Below are positions 28,226 to 37,758 of a stretch of DNA of 64,000 nt, piece by piece. The DNA is from Flaccisagitta enflata (lineage: Eukaryota; Chaetognatha; Sagittoidea; Aphragmophora): assembly GCA_965153355.1 (NCBI GenBank), contig OZ231126.1, forward strand, positions 110,112,001 through 110,176,000. The letters run 5' to 3'. The translations under genes were made by a program, and so were the position numbers. Positions within the stretch are counted from its first letter, which is position 1. Every line of letters begins with the position of its first letter. The notes under the pieces are model-generated. The model worked only from the letters and a program-made list of their open reading frames with translations. It did not search any database and was not told where the DNA came from.

Positions 28226-29129
28226 TACGGAAAAATAATCAAAAATGGTTAAAAATAATAAAAAAAAGCTTGAAAGGAGTAAAAACAGATGATTAGAACA
28301 AATTATGAGAGTATAAGAAAGATTATTTATGTAAAAGACATGACTTGACATGAAATGACATGAAAAACTAAGAAAAAAAGGCAATAGAAGGCAAAGACGG
28401 AAGAAATAAAAGAAAATCTTTAATAAAGATATTCATGAGACTCTTAAAAACGTAGAGACCAGTGTAATATGACTAAGGAAAAATTGATTTTTTGAAACAG
28501 AATGACTTTTTAAAACAAACTGACTTTTTGGAACAAACTGATTTTTTGAAACAAAATGACTTTTTGAAACCCTGTGGGGATTTAGCATGCACATAAGTAC
28601 AACATATATCTGTATATGATACATATCAGCTTATGAGCACCCCAGTGGCACCACGTGGAGGAACAGTAAAATTATGTTACATTACGTTATCTTATATTTC
28701 AGAACAGTTCAGTAACATATTTTATGCAAAACTAGCAAACTAGAAAAATAAAGCATGTATAAGAAAAACATAAAAAGACTTAAATGTTTTTATTTAGGAA
28801 TGATAAAGAGGATACAATGTGAGCACACAATCACAAATGTAAGATAAACATCAAACACTGTAGCAATTTACCATGGCCAGTATGATTTCAGTTTTCAGTA
28901 CAGTACCGGTATTTCAGCTTTGATCAAAGCTTTAATTAAAATCATTATTAGAATGTTTAACTTAAAATATACTTATAAATGTTTTATATACCAGTAAGAA
29001 GTAAAAAATCAGAGTTGAATACTTTTAATCTTTTATGCTTATAACATTGATTTTGTTAAAAGATAGAATGCTAAAAAGTAAAAAAATGAAAGAGAAAAAA
29101 GATATATAAGTAAAAGGTTATTGTTTTGT
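28226..29129. other. Left subterminal region of the TIR element; no gene
   Basis: ATGACATG-type repeats at 28315-28365 match those near the right end. A short tandem 'actttttgaaacaaa' repeat lies at 28485-28570. Otherwise AT-rich, presumably the 3' region of the nuclease-CXC gene. Confidence 0.6.
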
Positions 29130-29977
29130 TTAATATGACAATTTGTTGTCACAGGAGCAACTACATAGAAATGTGCACTGCATATTGTTACTTTGGCACT
29201 TGCACCTGCTGCAGGGAGCTTTGCAGCCACACTTCACAAACTCTCGGCACTCTTTACTGGCCTCCTCTTGAGAAACCATTGTGGTTCCCAGTGTGAGTTT
29301 GGATCAGTTCTTTTCCAACCAAAGTCAGAGGGAGATGGCAGATTCTGTTGAGGTTGCAGAGATGTTGCCCATACCCCAAATTTAAAATGGTCCTTTTTAT
29401 GTGAAGCAGTAATGCATCTGCAGTGGGTGGAACTCTTTCCAGGTTCTGTGTATTTTGAAAGTACATTTCCATACGTGCTTCATTCACTGATGTGTGTGAT
29501 GAGGTTCTTGAATAGAGCAAGATGACAAATCGCTCAATTGGTGATTCTTTGGTGATTTGCTCAAATGGATTGAAAAAATATGTGGAAAATGTGTTTTGAA
29601 TGTCAGGTACCACTTTGATCATAACCTGATATGCTGTTTTTTTCCCTATGTTCTTGAAAGCTGAGGTTGTATCACAACCAGTAAGAGCAAGAAAAAAGGG
29701 AAGGGCTTGACAGACTACAGCGCCAAATTTTTCAGCTATTGTTGATAGGCTGTATCGGTGTGTCAGTTCAAAGTCAATGACTATATCATCAAAGTTGTAT
29801 TTTGCTTGTAATTGATGAAAAAATGCCAAAACAATGATAACCACATCAGTATCCTGGCTACATATGCCTATAGTTTTGGCCCCACTGACAAGTGAATGTT
29901 CAACATGAACCATCATTCTTGTATCTGCTTCTTCATGATTGAAATCACTCATAGTTTCTCTTGAGTTTCTCAAGAGA
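29130..29977 (-). pseudogene. FEN1/XPG-like nuclease with C-terminal CXC domain (3' part)
   Basis: The protein shows DFNHEEADTR, then SQDTDVVIIV, then ALTGCDTTSAF..IGKKTA. These correspond in order to the acidic EAEA and DxD motifs of the XPG-I region and a helix-hairpin-helix of FEN1-family nucleases. After about 110 residues come GWKRTD, HWEPQW, then CGCKAPCSRCKC...CTFLCSCSC, a tesmin/TSO1-type CXC cysteine cluster ending at a stop (29130-29132). Reaching the CXC part requires two frame changes between about 29270 and 29350, so this copy is broken. The DNA-structure nuclease role is inferred from motif order. The invertebrate family itself (HEEADTR...GCDTTSAF...CXC) is familiar to me but functionally uncharacterised. 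Upstream codons lie beyond the LINE, at 35266. Confidence 0.8.
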
Positions 29978-29993
29978 AGCTCAGTGCGTAGCA

Positions 29994-30362
29994 ACTGAGT
30001 ACGTCCACCCGAGAGAGAAAATTGGAGAGGACTTCGTTGAGCAAATGGCGCTGGTGAGCAACGGAGTGATGGGAGTGATCGGAGGAGACTTCAACGCAAC
30101 ACACATCGACTACGCAGGGCATAGTGACTCAGACGCAGGAAAAGAACTGAAAAGAATAATGGAACTCAACAATCTGGAATATATACCTAATGAACAAATC
30201 ACACACTTCGCGAGACGAGATGGAGATCGTGACGACGTGTTGGATGTCGCCTTCCTGAATTGCTACGCACAATCCAAGATGACAAACTACGGTGTGTTGG
30301 ACTCACGGGGTTCGGATCATATGCCTCTGTTCATCGAGCTAGAATTTTCTACAAAAACGAAC
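29994..30362 (+). pseudogene. AP endonuclease C-terminal part of LINE ORF2
   Basis: The frame carries GGDFNATH, the Asp/Asn active-site motif of APE-type endonucleases, and ends with GSDHMPLFIEL, the terminal SDH catalytic motif. The N-terminal half of the endonuclease is missing because the copy is 5'-truncated. The frame shifts by one base near 30360 into the reverse-transcriptase frame. The first residues of the open frame (before about 29994) belong to the host gene, so the apparent ATG is not a start. Confidence 0.85.
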
Positions 30363-30368
30363 CCATAA

Positions 30369-32542
30369 TGGCGAACATAACAGACGAGGAAAAATTCAAA
30401 GAAAATCAAAACGCGATGGAATACATATGGCCACCGGGCCCAAAATCGACGGAAGAAATTGACGACAAAATCGGGAAATTTGAAACTGTGATAAACGAGT
30501 GCAAAGCACGCGCAACACACTTAAAAAAGATTAGGACGAACGACGGAATTACGGTGAGTAAAGAAACTTCGGCACTAATAACGGAAAGGCGGAAAATAGA
30601 GCAAAAAAGACGGGGAAGAGTGCGTCTCAATGAAATGGAAAAGCAACATTCAATCTGGCTAAACAGGGAGATAAAACGTTGTATTGATATTGACAAAAAA
30701 AATCACCAGCAACGTCAAGGCTCAAAAATCCTAAACGAGAATAATCCGAAAAAACGATGGCAACTAATGAACGACATTGCCGGAAGAAAACAAAGAGAAG
30801 AAAACTTCAAGGCCCTTATAAAACCAGATGGTACAAAAACAAGAAGCGTCGAGGAAAACGTCGAACTGCACGCGGACCGTCTTCAACAAACATGCTCAAT
30901 GGCACCGGACCCAAGAATGGATGAAGAATCGAAGAATAGGGTAGAACGCCAACTAGCGAACCACAAAGCCTTCCAAGCGTCGGATTGGACGGAGGAAGAA
31001 GATATGGAGGACGATGACTTAAGGAAAGAAATGCTAACGACGGAATTGGAAATTGTGGAATTCATAAAGATGATCAAACCCAAAGGGGCAGCAGGCCCCG
31101 ATGGGATTGATCATTGGATAACAAAACGCTTTACAAAGAATACAATCGCCCATCTTACAAAGATCTTCAACGCATGTGTCATTCGGACCCACTTTCCAAA
31201 GCGGTGGAAGACGGCCTTCACGACAATGCTAATAAAACCCGGAAAAGATGGAGCCTTTAGTGCAAATTACAGGCCAATATCTCTGTGTTCGGTCGTCGGC
31301 AAACTACTAGAACGAGTCTACCTACGTGTATTCAACAAGTACCTCGCCACTCAACAATTGGAGCGGGAACGTCAGTGCGGATTCCGGAAGGGTCGCTCCG
31401 CCCAAGAAAGTATCCTCAAACTTGCTGAAGACTGCGCCACGGCCTTCAAGACGAAAAAGGAACTGATCGGGGTCTTTGTGGATTTGGAGAAAGTGTTTGA
31501 CCGTTTGTGGCATCGTGGCCTAATCTACAAGCTCCTTGAAGAAAACGTCCCACTGCCACTGGTGAAGATGATAGCCTCATTCCTCACAAATCGGGAATTT
31601 CAAATTAAAGAAAAGGATATCCTCTCGACGACACGCCCACTAGAAGCGTCTGCACTGTAAGGGGGAGTAGGATCACCACCGCTGTTTTCGTTTTATATAA
31701 AGGATATGCCTGGCACGGATATGGAAACACTGGCAAGCCTGTGGAGCGACCGCAGTAACTACGCCGATGACGAGGCGGAGTGGCGGGCGTTCGTCAACCT
31801 ACTCATTGCCGCCCAAGAAATGCAAAGATACCTGAGGGAGTTGGAGGAGTGGGGATCAAAATGGTGTTTGCTCCCGTCCCCAACCAAAACGGAAGTGATA
31901 GTGTTCAGCCGATCAACGAAGCCGACGAAAGAAAAACCGAAGTTATACCTATACGGGCAGGAACTCAAAGTGGTGGACAAAGTGAAGTTTCTTGGTACAA
32001 TCTTTGACTCGAGACCAACCTGGCAACCGCACATAAAACACCTCTCAAATAAGGCGATCCCACGAGCCTTCCAAATTGCCAAGATATCGAGGGCATTAAA
32101 TGGACGCGACCCGAAACTGGTCCTGGATCTGATCAACGCTCTCGTCATCAGCCTCTATGACTACGCGGCAGTCGCCTTCGCGCCAATGGCGGCCTGCCAC
32201 TGGAATGAAATAAGCAACGTTCAGCTAAGAACCCTTAAGGCAGCGGCGGGCGTCCCAAGGCGTACGCCAGATAGGGTTATCTTCGACACGATCGACGTCG
32301 AACAAATCCAAACTACTATTATGCGAAGAGCAGAACGCCGCTTCACAAATATAAACATGAATAATCAAGCAATGTTTAAATTTCAACGCAGACACGCCGA
32401 GTACGCATGGAAACGACCAATGAACAGATCACCATTCGATGTTTTCCTCCCAATGTCAAATAGCCACGAATGCTTTCATTGCCTATTCCTAAATGACCAT
32501 GCCTGTGTCTTACGTTCAATCCCAACATCAGGTGACGGATAA
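30369..32542 (+). pseudogene. Reverse transcriptase of the Jockey-type LINE (ORF2)
   Basis: Conserved blocks appear in order: GAAGPDGI, ANYRPISLCSVVGKLLERV, QCGFRKGRSAQES, GVFVDLEKVFD (catalytic Asp), GSPPLFSFYIKDMP, and YADDEAEW with the YADD catalytic pair intact. The thumb and C-terminal region follow (KFLGTIFDSRPTWQPHI). One in-frame TAA at 31658-31660 replaces a residue just before the GVGSPPLF block. The sense frame otherwise runs from the endonuclease junction to 32542. With the frameshift near 30360 it has only two visible lesions, so the insertion is comparatively young. Assignment to the Jockey superfamily is from motif style. Confidence 0.9.
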
Positions 32543-33069
32543 AGTGGAAGTTCACCACGAAAGAGAACGGCAGACAGATATTGAAGCGGCAAAGAATATG
32601 AAAGAAAATCGACAGAAATACAAAACAAAGAAAAGGTTTATCTTGAAATCTATGCTATGCTGTATGATCCCGCAAAGTACAGACGACGAGAAAGGCAACG
32701 AGCCCCAGGTGGAAAATGAGACAATTCTGACCACCTGGGACACGCAATTTGCGCACATACTATACAGTAACTACTATATCGATTTCATCCGATCACAATT
32801 CCGTTATCTACATTTAAATTGCAGCATTCGAATTTATTGTTCACGTTCCGATTTGCATAACTTCATATTGATCTCCACGCTAATGGTCGCTTTATCCCAT
32901 TGTCTATGTAACTGTAATCGTAACTCTAACGTCTCTACAATCTGGCCGTCTGCACAAGATCACCATGTGGACAAATGTCTGCTAGCCATGGAAGGGGAAA
33001 GCGAGAACAAAAAGTCCGTCTGCGGGGACAAGCAGGGAAGGGGGGTCAGAGTCCGATACTTGAAGAGCG

Positions 33070-34407
33070 TTGGCGCACTGGGGGGGGGCAAACGGGCACC
33101 TGGCTCGACGATGGGACACCAATACTAAACATTCTTATTCCTCCCAGACACAGAATCAAAAAGAAATCAACTTCCAACGTGATCTGGCGACGGCAATGGA
33201 GGAGTCGCTCAACCTGGCCAAACGGAATGAGGTTACAACGCCGCAACACGATGAAAGCGCACAACGCAAGGTCTCCTACTCAGGAGACTATCAAGAAGGG
33301 GTGAACGACGCGGCGAAGCAGATCCTCAGCGTCATCAATAGCATAAGGCGTCCGTCGGACAAAGGGTCAATGACGGCGACGTCGGTGGCGTCGATGGCCC
33401 TCTCGACGGTGTCAACGGTCTCAACACTTCAAATGGCGGTATCATCGGAGGATGCTGGTCGAATTGCGAGAATTGGCAACGCCCCCCCCGGTCTACCCAG
33501 AGGGGCGGTGAATAGCATCGGCGGGGCGGAGAAACCTTTCGACAACAACGTCCCGGCAATTGAGATAAACACGGCGCTGCCACAAGAGGACCTCATGGCT
33601 GTTATGCGAAGGAATCTTCCGGCCGCCGAGGAATACATTAGAGCGCTCGAGAAACGCAAATCGGAAGCCCGACCGCAAACTAGCATCTCACTCCCGATAA
33701 TCGTCCCAACGTGCCCGCTGAAACCAGCCGCGAACAATCGACAAGAACGAGGAATCTCCCATGCCAATGACGACAACACAACGTCCACAGCGGGTGCCGC
33801 ACGAGGAACTGATAACGCCTTCGAAAACACCCCCATTAGCGCCACCGACAACGCCGAAAGCGCCCGAAGCCTTGCGGAAATTGAAGTCGGCGAAACCTCA
33901 GCCGACGCAGCGCACCAACAAACCTCATACACTTCAAGCAACACAGATAAAGAAGCCTCCGACGAAGGACTTGTTCAAGCACCGAGGAAGCAAAGGCGGA
34001 AGAAATCTCCGCCACTCCCATCGGACAGAGTTCTACGCTCTCAACGCCCCACCCAGGAACCGAATCCGGAGCAAGCCGTCGACATCAAACTCGAGCAGAC
34101 TAGCACGGAAGAGGAGGAGGCGGAGGACGAGAGAGAGGGAAGAGAGAGAGGAGGAGAAGGACGCAGACGCAAAATTCCGAAAAGAAGGGGGGCAATGACG
34201 TCGGCATTCTGCGCCATCACTAGTGCCGAGAATCCGGCTCCCGAACATCGCGAGAATCGTCCGCCAACCGCCAATATGCCTTCAACGGACTCAGCAACCG
34301 TTGATGCACCGCCGCGAGCCTCTGTCACGCCAATTGGTTTGCCGCACACGGACACGCTGGGGTCTGCGCAGCCCTCAACGAGTCGCGGACGACCGTCGAT
34401 AGGATAG
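33070..34407 (+). CDS. Unrecognised ORF located 3' of the LINE RT
   Basis: A 445-codon open frame follows the reverse transcriptase on the same strand inside the same LINE. It is rich in Ala, Ser, Thr, Glu and Arg. The N-terminal part (MEESLNLAK...GVNDAAKQILSVINSIRR) may be helical. An acidic/basic low-complexity tail follows (TEEEEAEDEREGRERGG). There is no zinc knuckle, RRM or protease motif. The length, codon style and composition match the LINE, so it may be a downstream ORF, a displaced gag-like ORF1, or the remnant of a second copy. A second short frame (34433-34693) follows. The true start is uncertain: the first ATG lies next to a nine-G run. Confidence 0.5.
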   Translation: MAHWGGANGHLARRWDTNTKHSYSSQTQNQKEINFQRDLATAMEESLNLAKRNEVTTPQHDESAQRKVSYSGDYQEGVNDAAKQILSVINSIRRPSDKGSMTATSVASMALSTVSTVSTLQMAVSSEDAGRIARIGNAPPGLPRGAVNSIGGAEKPFDNNVPAIEINTALPQEDLMAVMRRNLPAAEEYIRALEKRKSEARPQTSISLPIIVPTCPLKPAANNRQERGISHANDDNTTSTAGAARGTDNAFENTPISATDNAESARSLAEIEVGETSADAAHQQTSYTSSNTDKEASDEGLVQAPRKQRRKKSPPLPSDRVLRSQRPTQEPNPEQAVDIKLEQTSTEEEEAEDEREGRERGGEGRRRKIPKRRGAMTSAFCAITSAENPAPEHRENRPPTANMPSTDSATVDAPPRASVTPIGLPHTDTLGSAQPSTSRGRPSIG

Positions 34408-34729
34408 GAACAGCTTCTACGGGGACTGGCTAATGACGTCAAGCCCACCTCCATCTCAACGTGTGTCGGACTCGGAAGCAAGCGCGCAACTCCCGGATGT
34501 AGCCAACACGGAAGACACCAACGAATGGCTCCAACACGGCAGCGCGCAAAACGAGGAGAGATTCGCTGGAAAAGGAAAGAAGGGGAAAGACTCTCGTGTA
34601 AAAGGGAAATCCGGAAGTAAAACCACCTCCGGCGAAGAAGGCAGGAGATATGGCGATACAGCAAGATACGACAACAATCCAGCACCAAAATAGACAGTTC
34701 CAGCTGGGCACGATCTTCAGAGTACGATA

Positions 34730-35265
34730 TCTCGTGACGTATACTTCCGGCGTAACCGAACTGCTCGACGAAGATCCGAGGAAGTAATCAAGAAATTTAA
34801 ACGAGGCCGTCGACTAACTTTTCATCACTCGATTGTCATTACTGTACGCCAAGGAAGGAACACCTGGCCAACGATGAAGACAAAGAACGTCGATTTGATT
34901 TTTGTCATGTGATTATGGCTGTGATTAGAGGCGGGGTCATCAGATGCCACCACCTTGGGGGGGGGAAGGGGGGGGCTCCGGTCGGATATATTTAGTTTCA
35001 CCAGTTACTGTTTCGTTCTCTTTCTACTGTTTGTCGCATAAATTCTGTTTAACATAGTTAGATAAACCGTACACTAGCTACGCTGTGAAACCGCTACGCT
35101 TAACTCGTTCTGTGATACGTGTCCCTTCGAACAAACGCCTAAGCCGCTCAAACTACGTGACGTTAGGAAACGTTTTGAAAGTTGTCTTACGTGTCTTTTG
35201 TTGTTAAGTTGATTTAATGGATCATTGATCACATTCGTCAATAAAACACGTTTACCGTTTACCGT
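34730..35265 (+). other. 3' untranslated region of the LINE
   Basis: Non-coding end of the LINE with G-runs near 34960 and an AATAAA signal at 35240, followed by a short ACCGTTT repeat tail. Confidence 0.75.
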
Positions 35266-35326
35266 TCAAGACATTCTCCTCATGAGTAGCAATAATCTGT
35301 TTTCCTCGTGCATAGGAATGTGCTGT
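35266..35326 (-). pseudogene. Nuclease-CXC gene, segment between LINE and MULE-like MITE
   Basis: On minus this reads GCACATTCC...ATHEENVL and joins in frame to RNSRETM at 29977 when the LINE is removed. On the other side it joins in frame to ...KALTAHSYAR once the MITE and one copy of its 9-bp duplication are removed. Confidence 0.85.
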
Positions 35327-35841
35327 TTGGGTGCTTCACATAGCAAAAGTTGGGAGTATCCCTTCACCCTACTTAGGTAATGTGGAGGAGCAAAAATCAT
35401 GAAGATGACCATTTTCCTTTTTTCAAAATTCCTTCATCTTCCGTTTTTGTTTTGGCCATAAAGTTTCCACTGGTTTCCCAGAATTCAGCAAAATCCTGTG
35501 TAGTTTTGTTACAAAAAGGACAATTATTTGTTTTAAAAAATCATGATATATGCAAAAATAAACTAAAATATCAGAACATAAGTTATGAAAGAGCAAATGA
35601 AAAGGCAGAATTGCAATTCTATGAAGAGTAGAAAATTATGAAAGCTGATTCAAACAATGTCCGCATATTATTTCATCCCACTGCATTATGCAAATTAGGT
35701 CCTCAAAAGCAATTTTCTAAAAAACGGAAGATGAACGATTTTTGATAAAACAAAAATGGTAAGGGTCCTAGAATTGGTCACTCCACATTAGGTAAAGAGG
35801 GCGAAAAGAAATAGCCAACTTTTGCTATGCGAAGCACGCAA
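35327..35841. mobile_element. 515-bp Mutator-like MITE, 9-bp duplication
   Basis: The left end TTGGGTGCTTCACATAGC and the inverse right end TTGCGTGCTTCGCATAGC start inverted repeats of at least 27 bp (through AAAAGTTGG) that continue imperfectly to TAATGTGGAG. ATGTGCTGT is repeated exactly at 35318-35326 and 35842-35850. A 9-bp duplication is characteristic of Mutator-like elements. Removing the insert restores the minus-strand gene frame. Confidence 0.9.
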
Positions 35842-35976
35842 ATGTGCTGTGAGTGCCTTAGCAAGAAATTTGTTGAGGGATGTCTTATTTTCTGAATCAC
35901 AAAGAAAATCTTTTCAGTTGTTAGGACATTTATTAAATGCCTGGACTTCCCTTTGAGTTCCCCTTCCTCTCTTTAA
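35842..35976 (-). pseudogene. Nuclease-CXC gene, upstream exon segment
   Basis: The minus frame reads ...QREVQAFNKCPNN, an in-frame TGA where a Trp codon would fit, then KDFLCDSENKTSLNKFLAKAL. It joins downstream in frame across the MITE. The segment matches the conserved region expected before the HEEADTR motif in this family. A pyrimidine-rich stretch ending in AAG at 35979-35977 (minus) could be the 3' splice site of an intron. No further upstream exon was recognised with confidence. Confidence 0.7.
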
Positions 35977-36374
35977 CTTAAAAAATTTGACATAGAAGGT
36001 GAGAAGAAAGATTGAAACATAGAAAACGGGAAAGGAAGATATGGGACTTCTCATCTCGCTTTTTCTGTCTTAAATTTTTAGCTAAATTTAGCCCCATTTC
36101 CGAGGTTGGATCCTTTTTGTTTCTCGTCCGTATTTTGTAACAGGAATTTAGAAGATGTCTCAGCATTAATTTGCGCAAATATTAATATGTTTCTCAAGGC
36201 TAGGGAAGCTTGATTTTTAAGGACAGATAAAGTTTGAGCCTTGTAGCTGGGTACCACTTCTTTGTTATTGTCATATCCAAGAATTTACGACAGTTTTTCT
36301 CTGATGATTCATTTTTCTTATCTTATGTTATGTCATGCCATGTCAATATGTATGATTCTGTAACATGTAAAAAA

Positions 36375-36610
36375 AGTTTTTAGTCATGTGCTACGTGACT
36401 CTACACCCCGCTTTGTCGGTCCGTCCATCGGTCCGTCGGTCTGTCGGTCCGTCGGTCTGTCTATCCGTCCGTCCGTCTGTTGGACCGTCACACTTTACTT
36501 TTTCGGCATTTATGGGGTTTTTGGCTGTACTGCTCCTGACCTCAAATATGGCCCCTGCCCACCCGCACTTAACTGGGGTAGCCGTGTATCCAGCCTTGTT
36601 TTTACATATT
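36375..36610 (+). repeat. SINE-like GTCGCG-hairpin family copy
   Basis: It begins tttttagtcatgtgctacgt, continues with CGGTCCGT tetramer variants and actgctcctgac, and ends gccgtgtatccagccttgtt. It lies inside the 9.7-kb element. Confidence 0.85.
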
Positions 36611-36763
36611 CTTTCCCTCAATTTCTTATAAGCCATTATTTTGCATTATTTTTCATTTTCTTTATTTTCGCCTATTTTCATCATGTCATGTCATGTCATG
36701 TCATGTCACATGAACTTTCATAAACTGACACAATCTGATTCTTTTTAACTCCTTTTCCCCTTT

Positions 36764-37390
36764 TTGGGCAGCGGCCCGAAGAGGACGAAGTCCTGTAGAA
36801 CACAGGGGGAATCTGTCTGTCCGTCCGTCCGTACGTACGTCCGTCCCCCCATCCTCAGGGCTTTGTCTCCTTTGGGGCCTATTGTGACCCATATTCTGCC
36901 AAATAGCCCAAATCATAGCAATATGGCCCAAATCTAAGCAAAAAGGCCCAAATCCAAGCATAATGGCCCAAATCCAAGCAAAATGGCCCAAATCTGGCCA
37001 GAAAACCCCAATTCATACCCGAGGTACATTATTTTGGCCCCTTAGACCTATATTGTGGCCTCCGATACCTAGATTTTGACCAGATTTGGGCCATTTTGCC
37101 TGGATTTGGGCCATTATGCTTTGATTTGGGCCATTTTGCTTAGATTTGGGCCATATTGCTTGGATTTGGGCTATTTGGCAGAATTTGGGTCAGAAAAGGC
37201 CTCAAAGGAGACGAAGCCCTGAGGATGGGGTGGGGGGGGACGAATGGACGGATGGACGAGCGGACAGATTCCCCCTGTGTTCTACAGGACTTCGTCTTCT
37301 TCGGGGCCGCTACCCTGCTCCCCCTCAACTTAAATCACACACTACTCAAGCAGGGCACGGGTACTGCTGACCACTTACTGCCTTTGGGCT
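36764..37390. repeat. Foldback copy, TGGCCCAAATCC core, near-complete palindrome
   Basis: The left half (gggcagcggcccgaagagga, gaacacagggggaatctgtc, ccatcctcagggctttgtct, then GGCCCAAATCCAAGCA units) is inverted in the right half, ending ggggccgctaccctgctccc. The single-copy centre is near 37000-37070. The tail carries a further small hairpin (taccctgct/agcagggcacgggta) and ends gctgaccacttactgccttt. Confidence 0.9.
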
Positions 37391-37439
37391 GCTATTCTTT
37401 AATTATTCACTGAAGTTTTTCATTTTTTCTTCATTTCTT

Positions 37440-37610
37440 TATTTTCGCATATTTTTTTCATGTCATGTCATGTCACATCATGAACTGACATAAATTAACA
37501 TATTAACACTATCTTTTTTTTTTTATGCCTTAACTTCTATTATTCACTGAATTTTTTCTTTTTTTTTCTTTTTTTTCAATTTTTCTTTTTTTCATATCAT
37601 GTCATGTCAT
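37440..37610. repeat. Right subterminal ATGTC repeats of the 9.7-kb element
   Basis: TGTCATG repeats at 37458-37480 and 37596-37618 mirror the ATGACATG repeats at 28200-28220 and 28340-28365 at the other end. A further cluster lies at 36683-36712. Confidence 0.7.
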
Positions 37611-37758
37611 GTCATGTTACGGTCAAAGAAACAAAAAAATGCAAAAATGGTTGGGCAATTGTTTTTCTCCACATCAAATAGGGCCTGTATGCAAAATTTC
37701 ATGCTTTTTTCCAAAATCCCTACGGATTTTGCTTCTTGGTTACCTAATACCTGCACTA

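Larger units (their letters stand above)
29978..35265 (+). mobile_element. Jockey-type LINE, 5,288 bp, 5'-truncated
   Basis: The insertion starts inside the endonuclease domain and ends at an AATAAA signal (35240) followed by a short ACGTTTACCGTTTACCGTT tail. It is flanked by TCAAGAGA (29970-29977) and TCAAGACA (35266-35273), an 8-bp duplication with one mismatch. Removing it restores the minus-strand host frame across ATHEENVL-RNSRETM. Base composition is more GC-rich than the surroundings, with frequent CGA/ACG codons. Confidence 0.9.
28065..37758. mobile_element. 9,694-bp TIR transposon inserted in the Helitron Rep gene
   Basis: The left end begins TAGTGCAGGTATTAAACAAA and the right end is the inverse of TAGTGCAGGTATTAGGTAAC. 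Similarity extends about 150 bp inward through 'gggattttggaaaaaagcat' and 'gcatacaggc' into ATGACATG-type subterminal repeats. Both sides carry ATG (28062-28064 and 37759-37761). Joining the flanks with one ATG gives an uninterrupted Helitron frame through HAH-GTLWMDW. Without the LINE and MITE inside it, and one copy of each target duplication, the element would be about 3.9 kb. Its only recognised gene is the minus-strand nuclease-CXC gene. Superfamily is unresolved: 3-bp duplications occur in Academ, Zator and Harbinger elements. As I recall, some Academ elements encode an XPG-type nuclease, which fits. Confidence 0.9.

Noticed and set aside
36391-36636. Host-like ORFs in the SINE-like copy
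   Set aside because: Frames follow CGGTCCGT tetramers and recur in every copy of the repeat in other frames.
28065-37758. CACTA-type (EnSpm) element
   Set aside because: The ends read TAGTG...CACTA, the reverse of CACTA...TAGTG, and no EnSpm transposase is present; the 3-bp duplication alone is not decisive.
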